A stretch of 64,000 bases of DNA from Sebastes aleutianus (lineage: Eukaryota; Chordata; Actinopteri; Perciformes; Sebastidae), in assembly GCA_916700875.1 (NCBI GenBank), contig CAKAKS010000032.1, forward strand, positions 11,344,129 through 11,408,128, in the 5' to 3' direction. Under the pieces are notes generated by a model, which was given only the letters and a program-made list of their open reading frames with translations, was not told the DNA's origin and did not search any database. The position numbers and the translations under genes were made by a program. This document shows positions 12,101 to 25,200 of the stretch, piece by piece. Position 1 is the stretch's first letter. Each line of letters starts with the position of its first letter.

Positions 12101-15100
12101 TAGTTGGGAATTACTGAACTACAGTAGAGGACCGGTGATGGTGGTAACCTTAGCTCCAGTTCTTCACGAGCTGCTGGCTCCTGATCCTTCCTGTGTCAGC
12201 CCTAAGCTGACATGACACATTGTTGGAAGTAATCGTGCTAGACTCAGCAGAGCCTAACTCTTGCTCTAAGATCGCTTAACTTCCAAGCACATATACTGTA
12301 CATCCACATGTTCTCTCTTCACTATATTGCTAGTTCCCCTTTAAAAGGATCATTTACTCTCTGTATTTACCACACTGCACATCCATCACTGTGTGGTTTG
12401 GATCAGCCACCCTACAGGACAGGAGCAGATTACAACAGACAGTCATGACTGCAGGGAAAATCATTGGTGTCCGTCAGCCCTCCATCTAGGACTTATACAC
12501 ATCCAGAGTCAGGAAACAGGCAGGAAGCATCACTGCAGACCCTTCGCACCCTGGACACAACCTGTTTCAGCTTCTCCCCTCTGGGAGGCGCTACAGAACA
12601 CTGTACGCCAAAACAACCAGACACAAAAACTGTTTCTTCCCTCAGGCCGTCACTCTGATGAACACTTAAATCAGTCAAACACTGTAAATAACCTGTAACA
12701 ACAAAATATTCACTGCTGCCGTTATAGACTATTTTTTTTTTTTAAAGGGGGCAGATTAAGCTTTTGTGCTTTTTCCCTTTCCTTTAGTGTGTTATATAGT
12801 TTTTTGTGCATGTAAAAGGTCTGCAAAGTTATAAAAGCCCAAAATCCACGCCAAAGGGAAATACCCACAGAAACACTGCTACTGAACTGCCTGAAACGCC
12901 TTGATTTAAGTCCTGCCTTTTCTTCCGTGACGTGGTGATGTCACAAAGTAACACATTTTGCCTAGCGGCTAGTTTGGCATGCCCTCAAATAAATTTAGTT
13001 AGAGCGGAGCTGGAGCGGAGTCTGAAGAGTTTGGTTCGGTTGACCAATCACAACAGTGGGCCAGCTGACCAATCAGAGCAGGAACTCAAACAGAGTGTTT
13101 CAGACATAGGGTGAAAAGAGGTGCTGCAGCACAGCAGGTACGATACAAGTTAAGTAGTTTTTGAACATTAAAGCATGTAAACATGTTCTAGTAGAAACCC
13201 CAAAACACAAGCATGCACCTGAAAATGAGCATAATAGGTCCTCTTTAATATGTATATATCTGTCACTGTCAATATAAATCTTACCCACTGTACATACAGT
13301 ATATAGACATCTTCCAGTCCATTTATATCCATCCAGTATTTATTTCTTTGCATCTATTTGTATTGTTTACAACTTAGAGAACACTTGACTTGTATATAGA
13401 TGTTTTATTGTATTTCTTATTTTACTGTTGGTCATTGGTGCTTTTTATATATATATTTATATAATATTTATATATAAACCTATTTTTTCCACTACTTGCA
13501 TACATAACAGTCCTGTCTATTCCTTACCTTTATTTGTCCATCTCTGTTGGCTTTGTCCTAGCTGTTATTTTATCAATTTCTCTGTAACTACATTGAGAGA
13601 GATGCATAAAACCGGAGTCAAATTCCTTGTACTGTAAGTATGCACAGTACAGTAAGTATGTATGTAAGAACCATAATACAATAAAAGACTATTTCTGAAT
13701 GTCTGGATCTGTGCGTTTGCAGCACAAACGAGGCAATCATCTTTCAAGGATATCTCACATGATGGCATTCAGTCCTGCAAGTTATAGCTTAAGGGGCTAC
13801 TGTACAATCACAGAGATACTCTACTGTGTGTGGACCAATGGCAAAGCCAGACAGTGGGCAGCAGAGCGGAGCAGTCGCCTGTCTGTCTTTCCATAGATGG
13901 TAATAGCCTTACTTCCCTAGTGAGGGAGCACTGTGAAGGACTGCACTCTGACTGGCTGAGCAGACTGACATTGGGGCTCCGAGGAAAAACATCAGTAGCG
14001 TTAGTCTTAATAATAATACATTTCATTGCCCTTAAGTGCTTTTTGGCTTGTGGCGCTTTTCAAGATACTCAAAGACTCTTTATATAGCAAGAAAAATAAA
14101 TAACAAATATCTATATAAGTAGCTCACGTATCTATCTGATTGGAAAAGAATTTGCGATCTGAAAGTGGAATGGGTTGTTTTTTGATGAAGGATATACAGA
14201 GCTGAGAAGGCATACAACAGAGAAGACAGATGCTGCATACTGTTCTTGTGCAGGTATGTAAATGTGAGGAGACATAAGTTGAAAAAGAAGGAAGCTGGCA
14301 GGTGCATGAATGGGAATGTTACACAGCATGTTAACTTAACATTTAAAGGCAAGTCGAGCATGCAAAAAACACATAGCCGCAGACTTGTTTCCCCGCCCTC
14401 ATACACACAACACATACATGGAAGTCAAATAAAAGGACATCCAATTAAGCTCAACAGCCCTCCTGTTGAGACAATATGCCCTGCGGAGCTCCTCGTGCAT
14501 CCTTGAAGATTGTATTTCTGGATTGTGTGACTCACTCTCAGCTGCCTTTTGGTTTCCTGGGCTAGGGGCTTGCGTCGATAATTAGGGGAGGAAAACTAAA
14601 GTGGTCCGAGAACGCGCGAAGGATTTCTAATGAGCTGTTTAGAGTCCCCTTTTGTGAACAACTGAGGTAGCGTTCGGGAGCACTTGTAAACCGCAGCACT
14701 ATCTCTTATCAGATCTATAGATCCCTGTGCTTCTGAGCTTCCTGCCGCAGTGGCGTTTAATGGGACGGCGGCGGCAGCGGCGGAGACTGTTTGTCTCAAG
14801 GCTATGTGCAATAATAGTGCAGAGAAAGCTTCAAAGTCCTGGGTCCAGCATCAGATGGTTCGACATGGCAGAAGAAAGGAAGGTTGTTATGAGTTGAAGC
14901 AGTTGGTGCATGTACTGTACAGCTGTTGGGTAAATCTCATTTTTAACTATAATGGTATTTTTGTCATGTTTAACACGGTCCAATATTGAACTTCATGGTT
15001 TATTTGTAGTGTCAGTAATGGCCTCGGCTTCGTCATGATAACTCTATTATTAATACACTAACCCTTTTAGTTCATATACGATGCATTTTAAATACAAAGG

Positions 15101-18100
15101 CCACGTGGCAGGTGTTGTCAAGAGCATTGAGAGCTGTGGCTGCATCATGTAAGGATTCTGGTCGGGATTTTATATCTAGATTGCAAAAAAATGCTTCTAT
15201 CGCTGCTTTTGGCGATGCAAGATCAGACCACCATCTGTTGGGAAGACGCAATAAAAAGGAATGTCTTTAATTTCACTCTCTGCTGGAATAATTGGGCCAT
15301 TTATATTCTGCGCTTCATGATTTAAGAGAGGAGCAACGGGGGAAAAGTCGATATTGGGACTATACAGGCGGCGGCATTTCAGCCATCAGCTTGTCCAAGT
15401 CACTTTGCTGGTATGATTTATGTATGGCCTTGCTACGCGGCTTCACTAGGTAGCGCCGCTGGAATATGTCCCGCTCCCTGCCATTAATCCTTCCCCTGAT
15501 AACCTCAACATGCAAGGAAACTCCGTCTTAAATCACGCCCCATCACCTGGGTTCTCTATTGAGGTGCTGTGAACATGCCTTCCTCCCCCCCAGCCCTCCC
15601 TCCGAAAATACTTTGCATCTGCTGGGTGATCCTGAACTGGGGTAGCAGACTGACTTATTGAACCCATCTGACAACGTTAATATCTCTCCCTCGCTCAGGT
15701 TCTCCTATCCCTCACCCCCCTGCCCTTTTCTTTACACATGTGGCAGTAAGGATCATACATACAAAGCAGACACGGACTGGAAATGCTCTGACGGTAATCA
15801 TTTGAGAAAACCATCGTACTTAGCAAAGGGAAATGAATCGTTACCTCTAATTTTGTTGTTTATTAGATTGTTATGTAAGGATCTATACTCAAGCAAATGA
15901 AAATTCTTGCTCTGAGTTTCTCAATCCCAAGAAAATGATCGGGGCTTTTGAAAAGACTTTAAGCATTTACATAGACTTTGCACCTGCTTCCCCCCCCAAC
16001 TTATCGTATACTAAATAATCTGATAAACCAACACCTTGCACTCCTAATGTAACAAGACTCGGTCAAAACCGAGTATATGGCTGGACCATGTATGGTCAGT
16101 CTATGAATTTGTGGCTAAATTGTTACACAGATAGTCAGCGGTCATGTCTGTAATGTTAAATCCAGCGGTACATGTCCACCAGGTCCGGCGAGGACACTAA
16201 GGAACACGCTGCTCCACTCGACAGGCCGTTTGAGCGGTGACGGACCCTATCGTGGAATGCACGCGATTGGTTCCTGGTTTGCTGCTTGTCGTTTCAAACA
16301 GGAAACAACATGGCGACCTGCTCATAAACTTTCTGTTATTCCGTCTAAACAATCCACCGAAATCTACTTCTGAAAACATTTTATGAGAGAAATAGGCTAT
16401 GCCACTGCTGAATCTTGTTTCATTTTTCGAACTTGATCGCCTAGTTTGACAGCTTGGTCCAAGTTTCGTGAGCCGGACGCGTCGCGCTGGACGGGTTCAT
16501 TTGCACAAAGGACTGTTCCCTGCCTTTTCATTTTAAGAGCAACGGCCAATGAGGAAACTCCAACACTCTGCCGACCAATCGTGACTTTTACGTTTGTAGG
16601 GCTGGCCCTCTGCGGTCCAGCCAAAAGGAAGGTCTTATCTGCTGATTCCTCTTGTAGAGTGTTTGAAAAGGGCAAAATATGAGAGATCTCTATCTAAAAG
16701 TCACATGCCTGCTTTTGTCTGCAACTCAAGACCTTTTTGACCCACTTGAGAGCAATAGTCCCTCATCTATATTAATGGAGAGTTACCATATTTCATGTGT
16801 TTGACCTTCCCAAAGCTCAGCAGGGCACTTTATTACTCCAGCTTTTGCCCTGTGGTTCTCCAGCTCCTCTTTCCCAATTTCCACCTCTGACGTCTCTTTC
16901 TTGGTGAGTTCTCGCCCAATGGTGTGTGAGCAGTAATTTGTCATGTCCCTCTAAGCGTAACCATGACGAGATGGCAGGGGCCCTGGGGCACCAGCCACTG
17001 TGCTACCTGAACCACCAATGCTTGCGCTTACATAATGGCAGGTTCAGAGAAAAAAGCAAGGAGGATTGAAGAAAGGCTATATACAGCCAGGGAATACAAG
17101 AGAGAAAAGCTCCCAGTGATCCTGCAAAGGGAGAAGAGCTGCATTAATCATGACAATACCTTGAGAAGACAACCTCCATTACATCAGTGGAGGGAGACAG
17201 CCTCTCAGAGAGGAGAAGGAAGCAGTCAACGCCTCGGAATATACTGATGTTGCTTGAGGGGTTTGGGAGGAAGGGCTTTGGCTTCCTGTGCAGGCAGCGC
17301 AGTGTACTTCCCATGAAATCACCCATGGCGTGCACACAGGACATTCAGGACTGTAGCCCCAGTCTGTGACAAGATCAGCTCCTTGGAGAGACACTTTCGT
17401 CACAGAAAAAGCTTGAACTTTGCCCAAAAATGGGAAATTTACTAGACCAGCGGAACAGCAAATGAGGACAACATGGGAAAAATTGTTTTGATGGGATATT
17501 TAAAAACTCATAAATGTTGTTCCACATTGTTCACATGGGAGTCAGTCTTAATGGAGTAAAATGAAGAGACTCTGTAATCAAGCCATGCCGGTAATTTTGC
17601 AACATGTCACAATTGTTTTGCCTTGGACAGGTTTACACACATTATCTATGGTGAAACTGGACCGGGGCCCTTGCTCCGCAACAAGATTGCATTGACAGCG
17701 ACATCACAGCTATCACACGACACCTTGCATCTCAGCTGTGAACAGACCAGACCGCCTTTGCAAGACGATGAGCACGGAAACCAATTACGCAAGGGAGGAC
17801 ATAAAAGGGGAAAATGCAAATTGAACGATAAAAGCCCCTCGTGTGGGCAAAAGGGAGCTCGGCTGGTCCGGCTGTGCCTCAGAGCTATGCTGCAAAAAAA
17901 AGGCTGCTCTGCTGCGAGGTGATAAAATAAAGGGGACCACGCTTATAATAGCCCACAATATTTTCACACATCGCAGCGTCACACATCTGCACTCACCGGG
18001 CGTATGTTAACTGCGTTTTGCTCTTCTCTCCTTCCATCTTTTTCCTCTCCTTTTTGTCCACTCCCTCTATGATCTATTTATTTATTTATCTTACTCTCCC

Positions 18101-21100
18101 CACAGAACAACACCAACATCAGCACTTAGGATCTCATCGGTTACAAGGAGACAGGTCACACACGGCATACTGTAGTGTGTCTGTGGGAAAACTGGATAAT
18201 TTCTCTTCCTGCTGCAGTGGTATCCCACAAGGAGCCCAGAGAATGTAGTGCTGAAGGTCGACAACAACATAACACTGGAGGTAATGGTGGTGTGCACCGT
18301 CCCCGCTTGCTGGCCAGATCTCATTTTAAGAAAGGGTCTCTTAGGGGTACTTTAAACAATGGATGGAGAGAGCACTGGGCTATATTAAACAAACGGATCA
18401 ATAGCTAAACAAATCAATTGCTGCTAACCTATCAACACGTAACACTGTGGTCAATGCCTGGTCGTTATACTGTACGTAGTGAGATAGGCAAAATCATCCC
18501 CCACAGCTGGTTGTTTTTGCTGATTTGCCCATGCAGCAAAATAATAGCAACACACATCTGCGTTTCCAAGGGTATCAGGTCTATTAGTCCTGTCTGATTT
18601 TTTTTTCCCTCTATCATTTTGTCCTCTTTGTCATTCATGAATCAAGGCCGCCCTAGCCACTCCCTCCCTTATTGTATGTCCTCTACAGAGAGGGGAGGGA
18701 GAAGACAGGGTAGCAGCTGTGAGTTTTAGGCTCCTGCTGACTGATGCCTGATGAAGATGATGCCCCAGGGAGGGTCAGTTTTTGGCATGGTGGGATACGC
18801 ATGCTCCTCTGGACCAACACATAAACAAACAAAAGCTTCGTACAACAACAACTCTGACCTGCTCATCTGGTCATAATGATAGCAGATTTTTCCTCTGTCT
18901 TAATTAGATTACCCTTCCCAATTGTGTAGTCGGGCTATGTTTGGAAATCTTATCTAGACTTTGCATCTTGGTCGTGTTCTTATCTTTTAAAAACAGCAGT
19001 ATTGCATTGCGATTACTGAGCAGCTCAATGACGTTGGTTAGTTTACATTACACAGCAAGAAGAGTTTTCTCCATCCTGAATAAAGTCTTTAAGAAACAAA
19101 TAATGTCGCTCTTTATAGCCATTACCTGTTACCATTCTGCCAAACTTCATGCATTCATATTACGAATAATATTGCCATTTTTGTCATTTTTAAAACAAAT
19201 TTAGTTTAGTTTTTTGACACGATGGGAAGGACGACATTACATTTTGTAATTACATACATTTTTGACATTTAGTAAGTATTACCACTTTTCTTTTCACATA
19301 ATCAATTAGGCTAAATAAAGAATATTCACAATAGACAAAACTCGGTTCACTATGCACTGTAGAAATGGTATAATTTTAACAAAAACTTTCAATTTAGCTT
19401 GTGGAGATAGTCAGTGTTTGGTTTGGTAACATATATATGGCTAACAATAAAAATAGAAATCAAATTAAATTAAATTAATGACTACATTTTAGCTATCCTA
19501 CCCTGGAATAATGTGTAAACAATTATTGTGATGGGACTATTTCTTTAGGGGGAAGCTGTTGTGGTCAAAACGGTTCCCAGAGGATTCTGGGAATTATTTA
19601 GAGTAGCTTGGACATTGTTTTTTGAGACACAGATTTCCCGCTGAAATTTGTACAAGATCAAATAAAACCCAAAGTGTTCTACAGTGTTTGTTTTTTTTAA
19701 AGCACTTTCAGACATGAAATCGAGTTAAAGTGACTGTTTGTAAGAATCAGAAATGCTTGTTAACAGCGACACCTGTGGCCGGTAAGTCAACGAAAGTCAG
19801 CGTCGGGCTCGCGCTTGTGTTCGCTCTAAATAGACATGAACGAGCATCGCTCAAAGCAGTGAGGCGACACACGTCAGCTAAAACCACAATATCACTCTAT
19901 ATTTCACCTGCTTGGCAGAAATGTTAGCTGACCAGACGGAGTACTCTCCATGAATCACTGCTGATCCTAGTGTTGGCTTTTCCTGCTTCAGCCTCCCAAA
20001 CACGGCCGGAGGGAGACACCGACACCCGGACGGAGACGATAATGTTTCTCGCTGCGGAGCTCCGTCACTTCACAAGACACGGGAAACCTCTGTTGGTCTG
20101 GAGGAGCTGCAGCATTTATTTCTGCACAAACGTCCAATGTACATTTACTAGATATTCTCAGAGCTACGAAGTCTTCTGCAGCGTGTAGTGTGCGCGCATG
20201 CACGTGAGGTGGAGCGAGCTGTGTGTGAAGGCAAGCAGGCAGAGGAGCAGAGGAGCAGAATACAGCAGCGACTCCGGCCCTGGAGACCAAAGCTACGGTC
20301 TCCCCCGCGTCTTCCGACCGCAGCCAACACTGTTTAGCAAGACAGGCTTCACTAGATATAACTTTGCAGTTTTGGTGCTTCCGTGTAGTTTGTGTTGGAG
20401 TCTTGTCTGAACAGCGTACCCACACACGAGCGCGCATATGCGAGCGCGCATGGGACACCGACCCGGGTGATTTATACGTGTAAGAAGTTACAAACAGTCC
20501 CTTTAAAAAAACACTTTTAGACATGAAATCGAGTTAACTCTTAGCCAGCTAACTAATTAAGCTTAACATTAGCTAGCTACCTCTCAATATCTCAAATAAG
20601 TAGTTAAAGGAAAAAACTCAACAAAAAAAAAACTCAAAACAAAACAACAAAAAAATAAATAAAACACAGACAACACCCTAAGGCACACAAATCAGGGAGA
20701 CATTGGCGACAGAGGGACAAATTTCTACTTGAATTTATACAAAAGACAATAAAACCAAAGCCTTCTGCATAGAGAGCTATCGTTACACCTCTAGAGGTAA
20801 GTTGTTTTTTTGTAGTTTGGGTGAACTGACTCTCAGAGCTTTTAAAAGAAGCTGCTTTTAGACATGAAATCAAGCTAACTAGTTAGATAACTTATCTAAC
20901 TAGTTAGATAACTGTTATCTAACTAGTCAACTAACTGTTATCTAACTAGTTAGATAACAGTTATCTAACTAGTTATCTAACTAGTCAACTAACTGTTATC
21001 TAACTAGTTAGATAACAGTTATCTAACTAGTTAGTTAACTAGTTAGATAACTAGTTAGATAACTGTTAGTTGACTAGTTAGATAAGTTATCTAACTAGTT

Positions 21101-22227
21101 AGTTAACTAGTTAGTTAACTAGTTAGATAACTGTTAGATAACAGTTAACTAACTAGTTAGATAACTGTTATCTAACAGTTATCTTACTGCTAGCTAACTG
21201 TTATCTAACTAGTTAACTAACTAGTTAGATAACTTATCTAACTAGTTAGTTAACTGTTATCTAACAGTTAACTAACTAGTTAGATAACTGTTAGTTGACT
21301 AGTTAGATAAGTTATCTAACTAGTTAGTTAACTAGTTAGTTAACTAGTTAGTTAACTGTTATCTAAGTTATCTTACTGCTAGCTAACTGTTATCTAACTA
21401 GTTAACTAACTAGTTAGATAACTTATCTAACTAGTTAGATAACTGTTATCTAACTAGTTAGTTAACTAGTTAGATAACTGTTATCTAACTAGTCAACTAA
21501 CAGTTATCTAACTAGTTAGTTAACTAGTTAGATAACTGTTAGATAACAGTTAACTAACTAGTTAGATAACTTATCTAACTAGTCAACTAACAGTTATCTA
21601 ACTAGTTAACTAACTAGTTAGATAACTGTTATCTAACTAGTCAACTAACAGTTATCTAACTAGTTAGATAAGTTATCTAACTAGTTAGTTAACTAGTTAG
21701 ATAACTGTTATCTAACTAGTCAACTAACAGTTATCTAACTAGTTAGTTAACTAGTTAGATAACTGTTAGATAACAGTTAACTAACTAGTTAGATAACTTA
21801 TCTAACTAGTCAACTAACAGTTATCTAACTAGTTAACTAACTAGTTAGATAACTGTTATCTAACTAGTCAACTAACAGTTATCTAACTAGTTAACTAACT
21901 GTTATCTAACTAGTTAGCTAAACTTAACATTAGCTAACTAACTCTCAACATCACATGTTTTCCCGGGTGAGATTTTTATTATTCACGGTGGAATGATCAT
22001 TTAATTTATAAAGCAGATGGCGTTATATGCGTTGATGAGAAACATGTAGAGTTAGATAGCTAATTAAAAGTAACGGTTGAGTATTGAGGGAGTAACGGTT
22101 GGTTGTTGTCAGGGTGACGGGTGTATACAGTAGCAGTTGGGAGCAGCACAGTGATGTCCTGCTGTTAATATGAAGTTGTCGTGAGGCAGAGAGAGACCGC
22201 TATTCTCCAGCACACACACACACCGAC

Positions 22228-22273
<46 letters not shown>

Positions 22274-25200
22274 GAGAGCTAGGTAGGAGAAGAGAGAGTG
22301 CCAGAGCGCTACGGTTTATTCCTCCCAGGCTCTGTGTGGTCGACAGACAGAGCAGGGATGTCCTCTCCTCTTATACACTGTTGCTAAGAACATGGATGGC
22401 TTGAATGGACCCGTGATCCGGGCTGATTCCTCCTCCTCCTCCTCCTCATCAGCCTGCTGTCTTTCAATGTGTGACTGTGACTGTGTGTGTTTACAGGAAT
22501 CACTGCGAACAACGTGACGCGCCAGCTCTGCACCAGCAGCCGGGGTAAGGGATTATTTCAACATCGCTTTCTTTTTTCACCCCTCTCCTCTCTTTGGATC
22601 ATAAAACAACAGCAAACAGTTAGACTGAGCATGGAGATTAGATTTTATTCACAACTGGAACGACCTATTTATTTATCTATCGGATAAAGACCACAATGCG
22701 CCAGATAGGAAGTCCGACTGATTAAAAAAGAACTGGTGCATTCACAAAGTTTAATTCTATCTGCTGACAAAATTGAGCAAACTGGCTTTTTACCTGAAGA
22801 TAACATTGTGTAACTGTTAAAAAAAATGTAGGCACAGTTTCTAAGGTTAAATAGCAGTGGAATTAAAGTGGTAGAATAATACAGTATATGAGTGGAGGCA
22901 CTGCAGCTTTAAGTCCACATAGCTATTGAGCATTTGCAAATACCACAAACTCATTTCTCCCTCTCCAATAACAGCTCTATGGGGCTCCGGTAAAAGGAAA
23001 AAGGAGAAGGCAAGCACATAGAAAATGCATACATGCAGTGTTTTGCCTACCTACTGTGTAGTCAGAGCCAGCGCTTATCTGCTCGTGCTTCATGCTGCCC
23101 CTTTGTTTCCAGCCAGAAAAGTCTGTGCTTGTGTTGGGTGAATGAGGGGAGGGAGAGCGAAGGGGGGACCCACTCAGTTCAATTTCTCATTTCTGTCTCT
23201 CTCCTCCAGTCCAGTGGAGCCGCAGCTGAAGAGCTGAGGAACTGGGGATTTTGACTGGCAGCCGGTACACCACCAAGGGAGGGGAGAGAGGCGGCTGGAC
23301 AGTGGGGTCGACGAGCCAGACTGGTGCTGGGTGAATGCTGCCTGGCGAGGACGAGGGCTGAGGCGGCGGCAGCATCAGCATCAACTTGAAAAGGAGCATG
23401 GCATCCACGGGGATGCAGATATTTGGATTTGTCCTGGCGCTGTTGGGCATCATGGGTGCTATGGTGGCCACTCTGCTGCCCAACTGGAAGGTCAGCGCAG
23501 ATGTGGGCTCCAACATCATTACAGCGATCTCCCAGATGCAGGGTCTGTGGATGGACTGCACGTGGTACAGCACGGGCATGTTCAGTTGCACACTTAAGTA
23601 TTCGGTGCTTTCGCTACCTGCGTACTTGCAGACTGCCCGCACCACTATGGTGCTCTGCTGCGTAATGGCTGCCATGGGCCTCTGCCTCGCATCCCTGGGA
23701 CTAAAATGCACACGTTGGGGAGGCGGACGGCGCTCCAAGCGGCACGCTGCGATTGCCAGCGGCGGCTGCTTTGTCGCCGCAGGCTTTCTGTGTCTGGTGC
23801 CCGCTTCCTGGTTTACCAACGAGGTCATCACCAACTTCCTGGACTCCAGTGTGCCCGAGAGCAATAAGTTTGAGCCTGGGGGTGCTGTGTACGTGGCCTT
23901 TGTTTCGGCGGGATTCCTCTTCGTCGGGGGGTCCATCTTCTGTATGTCCTGCTCGGGGAAGAGGCATGGCCCCCAGGACCTGATCCTGCTGCCTCCCCCT
24001 GACAAACTGCTGCTCCAGCAGCAGCAGCAACAGCTGCTCCAGCAGCAGCAGGAGCTACAGCACCAGTACTGCTCTCTCTCCCCATTAGACAATAAGACTG
24101 GCTACAGCCTGCAGGACTATGTGTAATAAAGCAGCGCTGTGTACGCTACGGCTAAAGGGAGACGAGCCTGAGGGGGGGGGAACCATCACGGCTCATGCTA
24201 CACACTAGGCTCCGCTCCAGATGGAGGTGGAGAAAAAACGATAGAGGAGGGCAACAACTTTGAATTCATTTTCCCATCTCCTCTATCTTGCTCTTCTCCC
24301 TTTTTCTGTTTTGCAAGCACAAGCAGTGGAGGTATTCCCTAAGCAGCGGATTGGAACAAACAGCGTGAATGTGTAAGGAGCCAGGATAAGGTGCTGCAGC
24401 ATCGAAGGAAGCCGCTAACCAAATGCAGACATCCTTCATCAGTAAATCACAGAAAGAGTTCCCCGGGGAACGGATTAAGCAAATAAGGAAGCCTTCCGTG
24501 TAGATTTTTTTTTTCCTCGCCAAAGGTTTGAATTGAAAGAAAAAAGCAATCATTTAGCTGCTATTTACAATCGTCTGGTACCCTCTCAATTGACAAGATA
24601 GGCAATATAATGCCTGAGAAACCTCTTCATGGCAAGCCATTGTAGTTTTTTTCGTATACGTATCCACTAGAATGCTACGAGGAATCGATTGAAATAAATA
24701 GTCATATTTTTGTTAGCTACTAGAATGATGTTGATATTTTGCCTCTAAAGCATGCTGTGTGGAGCCTGTCTGTGTATTAATACAGCGGCATGCCTGGTAG
24801 AAGACTGAGACATAGCCACAAAATGCCTGTGCCTGAAAAGCTGTAGAAACATTACCCTGCTGTAACTGTTCAAAGAGGACTGTCAGGAGGAGTAGATGTG
24901 GACCGCTGGGCTGGATTTCAGACAGAAAATGCAGACAAACAGTTGCCTGCTTCTCTCTCTGCAGGTGAACATATGAGAGAGACGGAGAGAAATTGACAGA
25001 AAGAGGTTCAATCCTTAAGCAGAGTGGACTATCTGATGTGCTGTTTTTTTCCACCAAAACAAAAACATACTGTCTGTAAGTAGCAGCTACCCATCCTTAT
25101 CCATCTACCCATTCCTGCACGCCCTCAGACATGCACACCCACACACTTACTCATGCTCTTGTGTGTGTTTGTGTACACAGTAAACACTCAGACACGCCGG

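Noticed and set aside
16195..16680. Possible diverged family A MITE
   Set aside because: Short matches (CTGAAAACATTTTATGAGAG, CCTAGTTTGAC) are present, but I could not find paired ends, so it is not listed as an element.
19988..20524. 178-codon open frame on the minus strand
   Set aside because: It lies wholly within the MITE at 19726-20505, is cysteine/arginine rich from CpG-rich sequence and has no recognisable domain.
20873..21925. CRISPR-like array
   Set aside because: There are no constant repeats separated by unique spacers; the words are palindromic and overlapping, and the genome is a vertebrate.
23187..24092. 301-codon open frame on the minus strand over cldn20
   Set aside because: It is the antisense shadow of the claudin exon, and the serine/cysteine-rich start is the reverse of the CAG tract.
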